This document shows positions 9,601 through 16,000 of a DNA stretch of 64,000 nucleotides, piece after piece. Position numbers and translations under genes: made by a program. Below the pieces are notes generated by a model that saw nothing but the letters and a program-made list of their open reading frames with translations, searched no databases and was not told the origin of the DNA. The DNA is from Sphingobacteriales bacterium (GTDB taxonomy: Bacteria; Bacteroidota; Bacteroidia; Chitinophagales; Chitinophagaceae), in contig SEFP01000002.1 of the NCBI GenBank assembly GCA_004144185.1, positions 620,001 to 684,000 of the forward strand. The letters run 5' to 3'. Within the stretch, counting starts at the first letter, position 1. Each line of letters opens with the position of its first letter.

Positions 9601-10222
9601 GATCCCACTGAATGTGGCGGGCACCGGTTTTAGCTGTAAAACGACTGATGGCCTCCAGCAACGTCGGGCTGCTGATGGTAGAGGTAACCAGTACAACCGG
9701 CCCTTTGCCCAGTCCAGACAGAACGGCGCGGTCAAGTGCGTCAAATGTGGTTTCTTTAGCGTTGATGCGGGGTCCTTTCAGACGGGCTACATCATACAGG
9801 GACAGTACCGCAGCCTGCATCCGGGCCGAAGTCGAGCCCATCGTCAGTGAACTGCGATCGTTGCCTTCGATTTTGATCGGGCGACCATCGCGGGTTTTTA
9901 CAATCGCCGGAACAGCCTCACCGCCATCTATGAAGGTAGATGCATAGTACTCGGGTACGCCGGGCACTACGTTTTCCGGACGGATCCCGTAGGTAATGGC
10001 CTTACGCACAGGCATCTCACACGAAGCCGCGACTACTGCCGCCGCTGTGGAGAAACCTAAGTATTTCAGAAAGTCACGGCGGGGCGTGGTTGCACCCAGC
10101 AGCGAATCACTCAGATCAGCAAGCGGCAGATTGGAGTCTTTAAACTCATTTGCCACCGCTTCCTGATGAGCTGCAGGATTGTGCAGCTCTTCGAGTCCTT
10201 TCCAGTATTGCTTTTCGCTCAT
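6692..10222 (-). CDS. actB: Alternative complex III iron-sulfur subunit ActB (molybdopterin-oxidoreductase-like)
   Basis: Large periplasmic subunit of alternative complex III: an N-terminal molybdopterin-oxidoreductase-like region fused to a C-terminal ferredoxin-like region. The N-terminus has a twin-arginine signal (RRDFLKYLGF, about residue 48) ending in AASC, whose Cys could be lipidated. Fe-S motifs include CIGCGACVMGC (about 920), CQHCDNAPCENVCP (about 980), CIGTKYCANNCP (about 1008) and CSFC plus CQQACP (about 1073-1105). The CIGT variant lacks one Cys, fitting the known three 4Fe-4S plus one 3Fe-4S set. Two low-complexity inserts occur: Ala/Gly/Thr-rich at about 570-620, and His/Gly/Ala-rich at about 815-850. 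It lies 92 bp after actA. Confidence 0.97.
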   Translation of the reverse strand: MSEKQYWKGLEELHNPAAHQEAVANEFKDSNLPLADLSDSLLGATTPRRDFLKYLGFSTAAAVVAASCEMPVRKAITYGIRPENVVPGVPEYYASTFIDGGEAVPAIVKTRDGRPIKIEGNDRSSLTMGSTSARMQAAVLSLYDVARLKGPRINAKETTFDALDRAVLSGLGKGPVVLVTSTISSPTLLEAISRFTAKTGARHIQWDPVSYSALMLANEASYGRRAIPFYHFDRAETIVSLGADFLGTWLNPATQARQYAEGRKISARNLRMSRHYQVESLHTISGAAADRRATCRPSQMGAVAVALYNAVASGSTPNLPSPALNKLVTQAAADLKKGRGLVVSSSDDVNVQTVVNAINSAIGANGTTIDWGTTNNTKKGSDADMAALLTQMKAGQIGTVIFSGVNPVYEWPNGKEFKEALAKVPTRISTADRMDETAQACTMVVPDHHWLESWGDAEPRSGYYSLIQPTIAPLFKTRALADSLLIWAGNGANAVAVTGTVTRGDSTKATPVAATTGGATYADLWKNYWMGRLGSQEAFDLALQDGVIEPGGARKTATNRATGSGNEVLKSDTASGAGMMAAAGSRTEPTEMPQAPASPGLTSAAYAGNTGAAVTAIGAMPVSKNPEVMVYEKISIGHGGAWSNNPWLLEMPDPITKATWDNYATLSPQRAKELDAELTGINEVDPAKRVVSIKYNGQELRLPVVVVPGQHNDVVGIALGFGRDKQVGRAAAGTGLNAYPMRVWNGRTLDRANTQATIETTGDTYEVAITQTHHSYEARPIIQEFTLGEFSKDPMYLMNKRQEELGHFAHNSWEDHGGGHEGAAHEGTAAHTGAAEGHGGTGHEGAGATGAEAHSVMGVSGAVMAAADTADFNAAWGGPEAAEQGGGALEKGFRENGTLYPNYVSPGIHWGMSIDLSSCIGCGACVMGCQAENNISVVGKEHVKLAHEMHWIRIDRYFSGSPENPDSIQTVFQPMMCQHCDNAPCENVCPVAATPHSSEGLNMMTYNRCIGTKYCANNCPYKVRHFNWMDWNEADCFDDNTYEDYKRDDMNDNLTRMVLNPDVTVRSRGVMEKCSFCVQRLQEGKLAAKKDGRPLRDGEVKTACQQACPTDAIVFGNVNDPKSAIYQLRKDQQKERMYYVLEEIHTLPNVNYLSKIRNTDVKIAGTAEDGLYQRHI

Positions 10223-10232
10223 TTGATTAATT

Positions 10233-10264
10233 TGCTAATATGCAAATGTGCTGATTTGCTAATG
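10233..10264. repeat. Tandem degenerate octamer array between actA and actB
   Basis: Four consecutive eight-base units read TGCTAATA, TGCAAATG, TGCTGATT and TGCTAATG. They fill much of the 92-bp gap between two genes of one operon. A related pair lies in the actB-actC gap. Function is unknown. Confidence 0.6.
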
Positions 10265-10314
10265 ATTATTAAGAGTAGTCGTGGTCCGCTTCCGGATACT
10301 AACCGGTCCGAAAA

Positions 10315-11613
10315 TTAATAGTGACACTTTTGACACTCAATACCACCGATGTCTTCTACGGTTACTTTATCACGCTTACCTTCTTTGAACTCCTGGTGAT
10401 ATTTTTCGTAGATCTGATAGTAGTTATTCGTGGCAAACTGCACATTGGTCTGACGGTGGCAGTTGATACACCAGCCCATGCTGAGCGGTGCCATCTGATA
10501 CACTTCGTCCATTTCTTCTACATTACCGTGACACTGCTGGCAAGGCACTTTACCGACCGCTACGTGCTGGCTGTGGTTGAAGTACACGTGATCCGGCAGG
10601 TTATGGATTTTCACCCATTCCGGAGAGGTCGCCTGGATGTTGCCCTGCGCATCGCGGTTGTAGTCTTTCTTCTCGGTATTCCAGCCGGCGTACTTGTACA
10701 GCTTCTGGATCTCACCCGTACCGTTGATTTCTTTTCCTTCGGCCGTAACCAGTTTATGCTCGTCGGCACCGGTGTACTGGTTGATCTGCTTATGGCAGTT
10801 CATACACACGTTGGTCGAAGGAATCATCGCGTGACGGCTCTTCTCGGCAGCTGAGTGGCAATACAGACAGTTGATCTGGTTGATACCGGCGTGTACCTTG
10901 TGACTGTAGAAGATCGGCTGCTTCGGCATGTAGTTGGTCTGCCGGCCCAGATTGACCGCACCATTCACCAGCCAGTAGCCGGCGAAGCAGATTACCACGA
11001 TGGTGAGCAATACAATGGTAAACTTGTTGCGATACCACGGAATTTCCTTGGTCACCGGAATGGCCGCTTTTTCAGCAGCGGCACGTTTCAGGGCTTTGTT
11101 GGCCCGCCACATCACCCAGGTAGCCAGCAACAGCAAAACTGTAATACCGGTATAAATCCAGCTGTTGTTGTCTGCACCTGCGTTCGCATCGCCCATGTTA
11201 CTGGTGCCGGTCGGAGCGGCAGCTTTGTCCTGAACAGAGTTCACATACGCAACAACAGCATCGATTTCCTCGTTGGCCAACTGCGGAAACGCGGTCATCT
11301 GCGTTTTGTTCCACTTGTTGAACAGATCGTTGGCATACTTATCGCCGGTAGCGATGACACCACTTGGGTTGTGAACCCATTTGTAGATCCATTCTTTGTT
11401 GGGAACCCGACCGTCAACGCCTTTCAGGGCCGGACCGGTGGCATCTTTTAAAGGGTTGTGGCAGGAGGCACAGTTGGCCTGGAAAATTGCCTTACCATCC
11501 GGCTGGGCAAAAGCAGGCTGAAAACCAAGTACCAAAACGAGCGCCATCAACAAAGAACGCACCAGTCCTCTTAAATGGCGGCGGGTCGCAGGATTGGGTA
11601 GAGACACGAGCAA
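10315..11613 (-). CDS. actA: Alternative complex III multiheme cytochrome c ActA, six heme motifs
   Basis: Multiheme c-type cytochrome subunit that carries electrons out of alternative complex III. Six CxxCH motifs are present: CASCH near residue 48 in an N-terminal monoheme-cytochrome-like domain, then CLYCH (about 251), CMNCH (271), CQQCH (359), CINCH (382) and CQKCH at the extreme C-terminus (428). Two membrane helices separate the domains (about 150-168 and 198-220). A Sec signal ends at AFAQ near residue 37; an internal Met at the start of the hydrophobic stretch is an alternative start. It is the first gene of the act operon. The characterised Rhodothermus subunit is pentaheme, so the sixth heme comes with the extra N-terminal domain. 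Confidence 0.95.
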   Translation of the reverse strand: MLVSLPNPATRRHLRGLVRSLLMALVLVLGFQPAFAQPDGKAIFQANCASCHNPLKDATGPALKGVDGRVPNKEWIYKWVHNPSGVIATGDKYANDLFNKWNKTQMTAFPQLANEEIDAVVAYVNSVQDKAAAPTGTSNMGDANAGADNNSWIYTGITVLLLLATWVMWRANKALKRAAAEKAAIPVTKEIPWYRNKFTIVLLTIVVICFAGYWLVNGAVNLGRQTNYMPKQPIFYSHKVHAGINQINCLYCHSAAEKSRHAMIPSTNVCMNCHKQINQYTGADEHKLVTAEGKEINGTGEIQKLYKYAGWNTEKKDYNRDAQGNIQATSPEWVKIHNLPDHVYFNHSQHVAVGKVPCQQCHGNVEEMDEVYQMAPLSMGWCINCHRQTNVQFATNNYYQIYEKYHQEFKEGKRDKVTVEDIGGIECQKCHY

Positions 11614-11936
11614 AAGGTTAGAAGTTCGACTGAAAAGTGATAAAAATTAACGAGTTTTTACCCCTTTATTGGGCGGCAAAACTAAGCTACTGTCATCAAA
11701 TTGTCCAGATTGTCACAAAAAAAGTTTTTGGAACAGGGATGCGGGTTTAAACCCCTTCCGGAATACGACTGAAAAGCATTTCTTTGAAAATTTCCGTCCC
11801 GCTCATGGCAATCGGAGTGCCAGACACATTATGAACCCGGAGGTAAACTTCCCAAAACAATTCCCGGACACTTAAAAGATCGTTAGATTTTCTAAGGCAC
11901 CCTACTTATATAAGAATGCTTTATTAATATAGTCTC
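11614..11936. other. Intergenic region upstream of the act operon
   Basis: This 323-bp gap lies between actA and the SDR gene; both genes are on the minus strand. It holds the candidate act promoter box at 11677-11684, one TTCCGGAA copy near 11757 and an AT-rich stretch next to the SDR stop containing the palindrome CTTATATAAG. No convincing open frame or strong terminator was seen. Confidence 0.6.
11677..11684 (-). promoter_or_regulatory. Candidate promoter -7 box of the act operon
   Basis: On the minus strand this reads TAGTTTTG, a perfect TAnnTTTG match. It lies 63 bp before the actA start in an otherwise empty intergenic region. A good TTTG -33 box at 19-20 bp spacing is not evident, so the call is tentative. 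Confidence 0.45.
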
Positions 11937-12722
11937 TTACAGGCTACCCGTCCGGCCACCATCTACCGGAATGCTGACGCCGTTGATATACGCCGCAGCA
12001 TCGGAACATAAAAAGGCAATCACGGCACCGATTTCGTCCGGCTGACCAAACCGTCGGGCCGGGATTTCAGCCAGCATCTCGTCTTCCACTCCATCGCGCC
12101 CTCCGGTTGCTTTCGCGGCTTTTCCGGAAATAATCGCGTCGAGCCGGCCAGTCGCCGTAGCGCCGGGCAGCACATTGTTTACCGTAATGCCATACCTGGC
12201 AACCTCGTTGGAAAGGGTTTTGGCCCAGCTGGCCACCGATCCGCGAATGGTATTGGAAACGCCCAGTCCTTTCAGTGGAATTTTAACGGAGGTGGATACC
12301 ACGTTTACAATGCGACCCCATTTCTGTGCTTCCATATGTGGCAACAACGCCGTAGCCAGCGCATGATTTGCCAGTAAGTGCTGATGGAACGCCGCCAGAA
12401 ACTGCTCGCCGGTCGCATTCCGGATCGGACCCGCTGCCGGACCGCCGGTATTGTTGATCAGAATGTCAAATGTTTGGGTGCCGGCCTGCGCCACTGCTGC
12501 TTCCAGCGAAGCGGCATCCGAGAAGTCGGCCACCAGATAGGTATGTGTGCCTTCCGGAACCGGCGTTAGCTGTGCGACGGCCGACTCAAGGGCAGTTTCA
12601 TTGCGGGCCATTAGGGTGCACCGAACGCCTAACTGCGAAAGTGCTTTTGCAGTTGCAAAACCGATGCCTTGCGTCGAGCCACACACGAGCGCTTTTTTTC
12701 CGGAAAGATTTAACGGGAACAT
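11937..12722 (-). CDS. SDR-family oxidoreductase lacking the canonical Tyr/Lys pair
   Basis: Short-chain dehydrogenase/reductase, 261 residues, with the NAD(P)-binding glycine motif GSTQGIG at about residues 15-21 and NNTGGPAAG after strand 4. The usual YxxxK active-site motif is replaced by SNTIR in the segment before GSVASWAKTLSNEVA, and SVKIPLKGLG precedes it. This matches a known subgroup of beta-ketoacyl-reductase-like SDRs that have lost the catalytic Tyr, so activity and substrate cannot be assigned. Its start is only 33 bp from the divergent aminopeptidase gene. A TACTTTCG box five bases before the ATG suggests a very short or absent leader. Confidence 0.9.
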   Translation of the reverse strand: MFPLNLSGKKALVCGSTQGIGFATAKALSQLGVRCTLMARNETALESAVAQLTPVPEGTHTYLVADFSDAASLEAAVAQAGTQTFDILINNTGGPAAGPIRNATGEQFLAAFHQHLLANHALATALLPHMEAQKWGRIVNVVSTSVKIPLKGLGVSNTIRGSVASWAKTLSNEVARYGITVNNVLPGATATGRLDAIISGKAAKATGGRDGVEDEMLAEIPARRFGQPDEIGAVIAFLCSDAAAYINGVSIPVDGGRTGSL

Positions 12723-12727
12723 GCATA

Positions 12728-12735
12728 CGAAAGTA
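12728..12735 (-). promoter_or_regulatory. Candidate -7 box of the SDR gene
   Basis: Minus-strand TACTTTCG, one mismatch from TAnnTTTG, ends five bases before the SDR ATG. If used, the transcript would begin at or next to the start codon. Confidence 0.3.
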
Positions 12736-12744
12736 GGACGCCCG

Positions 12745-12752
12745 TAATTTTG
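12745..12752 (+). promoter_or_regulatory. Candidate -7 box of the aminopeptidase gene
   Basis: TAATTTTG matches TAnnTTTG perfectly and ends three bases before the ATG at 12756. It would give an essentially leaderless transcript, divergent from the SDR box nine bases away. Confidence 0.35.
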
Positions 12753-12755
12753 GCG

Positions 12756-14189
12756 ATGGAATTTAAATTCAGTACCAAGGCATCCAGGAAAGATGCTATT
12801 TATATTATTGAAGACGCAAAAGATGCGGTGTACCCAACAGGCTTATCGGATGCAGAAGCCGAGTACGTACGCCGGCTGGTCAAGGAAGAGGTTAGCATCA
12901 TTCCGATCAATCACTACGATTCCACCCTGTTTATGGTTTCGCTGCCTGCATGCAACTCCCAGGAGCTGCTGGCCGAAACCCTGCGCAAAAAAGGAGCCGA
13001 TCTGTGTGGCCGTATCAATGCCCTGAAGCTTCCGGACGTTACGATTCACAATACCTCTTCTTTCGGAGCCGCCGCGATTCACCTGGCAGAAGGACTAGCC
13101 CTGAGCAACTACCAGTTTTTGAAGTACAAAACGGAGCCATCCAAAAAGGAAAACCGCCTCAAGACCATCGCCTTCGATAAAGGAAGCGCTACCAAACCCC
13201 AGCTTGCGGAACTGCAAACCGTGATCGATGCGGTTTATGCGGCCCGGACCCTGGTGAACGAGCCGCTCAATGCGATGACTGCAGTAGACCTGGCCAATGC
13301 ATTTGAGAAAATGGGCAAGGACAGCGGCTTTAAAGTAAAAGTGCTGCACAAGAAAGCCATCGAAAAGGAAGGCATGGGCGGTTTGCTGGCGGTTAATCTG
13401 GGCTCGCAGGATCCGCCTACATTTACCATTATGGAGCACAAGCCGGCCAAAGCACTCAACGCCAAGCCGATTGTACTGGTTGGAAAAGGTGTGGTCTACG
13501 ATACCGGTGGCCTCAGTCTGAAGCCGACCCCCAACAGCATGGACCGGATGAAAAGCGATATGAGCGGTGCGGCTTTGGTAGGTGCTACGATGCAGGCCAT
13601 TGCCCAGCTTAACCTGCCACTGCACGTGATTGCACTGGTACCGGCAACCGACAACCGTCCGGGTGAAAACGCGTATGTACCGGGTGATGTCATTACCATG
13701 TACAGCGGCGCCACCGTTGAAGTTTTGAATACCGATGCCGAAGGCCGTTTACTGCTGGGCGATGCGCTGCACTGGGCCAAACGCTACAATCCGGAACTGG
13801 TACTCGATTTTGCCACGCTGACCGGTGCCGCCAGTGTGGCCGTAGGCGAACACGGCATTGTCTGCATGGGCACTGCCGATGAGCGTGTAAAAACACAGTT
13901 GCGCGCAGCCGGCGAGCGGCAGTACGAGCGACTGGTGGAGTACCCGCTGTGGAGTGAGTATGGCGAGCAGATCAAAAGTGATATTGCTGATATCAAAAAC
14001 GTGGGCGGTCCCAGCGGCGGCGCGATTACAGCCGGTAAATTTCTGGAGCATTTCACCTCCTATCCGTGGATGCACTTCGATATTGCCGGGGTCAGCTTTG
14101 CGACGGCCAAGCGCAACTACCAGACCATTGGTGGAACGGCCTTTGGATTGCGGATGCTGCTGGATTTCCTTCAGTCGTACACCGCTTAA
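12756..14189 (+). CDS. pepA: M17 leucyl aminopeptidase
   Basis: Cytosolic dizinc aminopeptidase that removes N-terminal residues from peptides. The family signature NTDAEGRLLLGDAL lies at about residues 326-339. Metal- and substrate-binding segments VGKGVVYDTGGLSLKP (about 243-258) and MKSDMSGAA precede it. The length of 477 residues is normal for the two-domain M17 enzyme. The ATG at 12756 (Met-Glu-Phe-Lys) is preferred over an in-frame TTG at 12750. It is divergent from the SDR gene. The 3' flank, toward pdxA, has a cluster of TTCCGGAA palindromes. Confidence 0.96.
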   Translation: MEFKFSTKASRKDAIYIIEDAKDAVYPTGLSDAEAEYVRRLVKEEVSIIPINHYDSTLFMVSLPACNSQELLAETLRKKGADLCGRINALKLPDVTIHNTSSFGAAAIHLAEGLALSNYQFLKYKTEPSKKENRLKTIAFDKGSATKPQLAELQTVIDAVYAARTLVNEPLNAMTAVDLANAFEKMGKDSGFKVKVLHKKAIEKEGMGGLLAVNLGSQDPPTFTIMEHKPAKALNAKPIVLVGKGVVYDTGGLSLKPTPNSMDRMKSDMSGAALVGATMQAIAQLNLPLHVIALVPATDNRPGENAYVPGDVITMYSGATVEVLNTDAEGRLLLGDALHWAKRYNPELVLDFATLTGAASVAVGEHGIVCMGTADERVKTQLRAAGERQYERLVEYPLWSEYGEQIKSDIADIKNVGGPSGGAITAGKFLEHFTSYPWMHFDIAGVSFATAKRNYQTIGGTAFGLRMLLDFLQSYTA

Positions 14190-14213
14190 AGCCTTTACAC
14201 AGCAGCCCCTGGG

Positions 14214-14319
14214 TTCCGGAAGCTTTATTCCGGAAACGGTATCTTCCGGAACTCAACGGGATATAGTTTATCCGAACCGGATCCGGTGAACAGGTGCAGG
14301 TTTCCGGCGGGTTCCGGAA
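14214..14319. repeat. Cluster of four exact TTCCGGAA palindromes
   Basis: Exact TTCCGGAA copies start at 14214, 14228, 14244 and 14312 in the pepA-pdxA gap. This is the densest group I found of a palindrome that recurs through the window. Neighbouring copies could pair into alternative hairpins. No T-run follows, so this is not a standard terminator. Confidence 0.8.
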
Positions 14320-14336
14320 CGTGCCGGGTTGGTTGT

Positions 14337-14344
14337 TTATTTTG
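14337..14344 (+). promoter_or_regulatory. Candidate -7 box of pdxA
   Basis: TTATTTTG, one mismatch from TAnnTTTG, lies 18 bases before a TTG codon in the pdxA frame at 14363. That spacing matches several other promoter-start pairs in this window. Confidence 0.35.
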
Positions 14345-14362
14345 CGTTCAAAATCTTCTCTT

Positions 14363-15502
14363 TTGCAGTCTTCTTCTACCAGTGCCCCGGTTCCCGTTAG
14401 CGAGCACGCCTCCGTGCTGGAACCTTCGCAGGCCTTGCCTGTGATCGGATTTTCCTGTGGCGATCTTAACGGGATCGGAATCGAAACGATTCTGAAGCTG
14501 CTGGCCGATCCCCGGATTGCACACCAGTGCATTCCGGTGGTTTTTGCCTCCGAAAAAGCGATCGGCTTCTATGCCGCCAAACGGTTTACCGAAGAGAAGG
14601 TTCCGTTCCGGGTCATTCAGTCATTCGACAACCTGGAGAGCGGACACAATTACTTATTTACTGCCTGGAATGAAGAGGTCAGCATCCAGCCGGGTGTGCT
14701 TACGGACAGTTCCGGAAAGTATGCCGTACGATCGCTTCAGGTAGCGGCACAATGCCTTAAAGACGGGCAGCTGGATGGGTTGGTAACGGCTCCTATCAAT
14801 AAAGCCAATACCCAATCCGAACACTTTGCCTACACCGGCCACACACCGTTTTTGCAGGATTTTTTCGGTGCCAAGAGTGTCTTGATGGTGCTTCACGATG
14901 CCTCGTTGCGCGTGGCACTGGTTACCGAGCATCTGCCGGTGTCGGCGATCGCCGCACACATTACCACCGACCGGGTGCTGCAAAAACTCACGCTGTTCCG
15001 GAACACACTGGTGCAGGATTTTGGTATCGACAAGCCCCGCATTGCCGTGCTGGGACTCAATCCGCATGCCGGAGATGGCGGCGCTATCGGCAGCGAAGAA
15101 GACACTCTTATCAAACCGGCTATCGACCAGGCCCAGCAAAATGGCATACTGGCCTTCGGACCGTATGCGGCCGATGCGTTTTTTGCCCGTGGCAGCTATA
15201 CCGGTTTTCACGGGGTGCTGGCGATGTATCACGATCAGGGACTGATTCCGTTTAAAACACTGGCCCAATCCGGAGGGGTCAACTTTACGGCAGGCCTTTC
15301 CGTCATCCGGACGTCTCCCGACCACGGTACCGCGTTTGATATTGCCGGTCAGGGCATAGCAGATCCGACTTCTATGCGCGAAGCGTTGTTTGAATGCATC
15401 GACCGGATCCGGCAGCGGGCAATGTATACGGCCAATACCGCCAATCCCCTACCCCGCAGCCGGGTGCAGAAGGAACGCACGTTTGGCGGACACCGCGACT
15501 AA
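14363..15502 (+). CDS. pdxA: 4-hydroxythreonine-4-phosphate dehydrogenase
   Basis: NAD-dependent enzyme of pyridoxal 5'-phosphate synthesis (DXP-dependent route) that oxidises 4-phosphohydroxy-L-threonine. Hallmarks are GDLNGIGIETILKLL near the N-terminus, the HTPFLQDFF segment and the metal-binding C-terminal block YHDQGLIPFK followed by TSPDHGTAFDIAG. The start is uncertain. An upstream ATG at 14294 gives 23 extra residues unlike the family and would lie before the promoter-like box at 14337. The TTG at 14363 is therefore preferred, and a GTG at 14441 next to the conserved core is also possible. Confidence 0.9.
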   Translation: MQSSSTSAPVPVSEHASVLEPSQALPVIGFSCGDLNGIGIETILKLLADPRIAHQCIPVVFASEKAIGFYAAKRFTEEKVPFRVIQSFDNLESGHNYLFTAWNEEVSIQPGVLTDSSGKYAVRSLQVAAQCLKDGQLDGLVTAPINKANTQSEHFAYTGHTPFLQDFFGAKSVLMVLHDASLRVALVTEHLPVSAIAAHITTDRVLQKLTLFRNTLVQDFGIDKPRIAVLGLNPHAGDGGAIGSEEDTLIKPAIDQAQQNGILAFGPYAADAFFARGSYTGFHGVLAMYHDQGLIPFKTLAQSGGVNFTAGLSVIRTSPDHGTAFDIAGQGIADPTSMREALFECIDRIRQRAMYTANTANPLPRSRVQKERTFGGHRD

Positions 15503-15541
15503 GTCCTAAATACCTATCCGACTATCCATCTTAAGATCTGC

Positions 15542-15895
15542 GTGCCGAAGCCCCCTGCCGTAACCACCCTCTACCATACTGTCAGCGAGTCCGGATTACA
15601 GGCCTTGCAGACGTTGCGCTGGCGTGGGCTTCCTCCCTGTGCCGAAGCCGCTTTTTACCCCGCGCTTACCCGGCAGTTTGCGCTAGAGACCACCCGATTA
15701 TGGAAGCTTCCGGAATGGGGAACCGGCTACCTCACCCGTTTTAAGATCAGTGCCCGGTATGTACGTGATTTTGAGGTGCAGTCGCTTTCCGGAGAGGTGT
15801 ATGAAGAGCTGTGGGTTCCGACTGAGGAACTGGGGGCGTTCAATCAGCATATTGTTGGGAAAATCGAAGTGCTGCAGGTGCTTCACGGGTCGTAA
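15542..15895 (+). CDS. Small conserved protein, 'ADP-ribosylation/crystallin J1' type
   Basis: A 117-residue soluble protein starting at GTG. The pattern TLYHTVSESGLQAL, then WRGLPP, then FYPAL, GYLTRF, a run of aromatic residues and finally EELWVPTEELGAFNQHIVG resembles a family of small bacterial proteins commonly labelled 'ADP-ribosylation/crystallin J1'. That label reflects weak similarity, and no function is established from what I can see. It sits 39 bp after pdxA on the same strand and may be co-transcribed. No signal peptide or membrane segment is present. Family recognition is from memory of the pattern. Confidence 0.72.
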   Translation: MPKPPAVTTLYHTVSESGLQALQTLRWRGLPPCAEAAFYPALTRQFALETTRLWKLPEWGTGYLTRFKISARYVRDFEVQSLSGEVYEELWVPTEELGAFNQHIVGKIEVLQVLHGS

Positions 15896-16000
15896 CGCTT
15901 CTATTTAAGCCTAGCGGCGTTTTCAGGGTCTGTCGGACGGCGTTTGGTTTTCAGGCAGAGCTTCCTGTCTCCAAAAACCAGCCCTTTAAATTGGTTTTTT

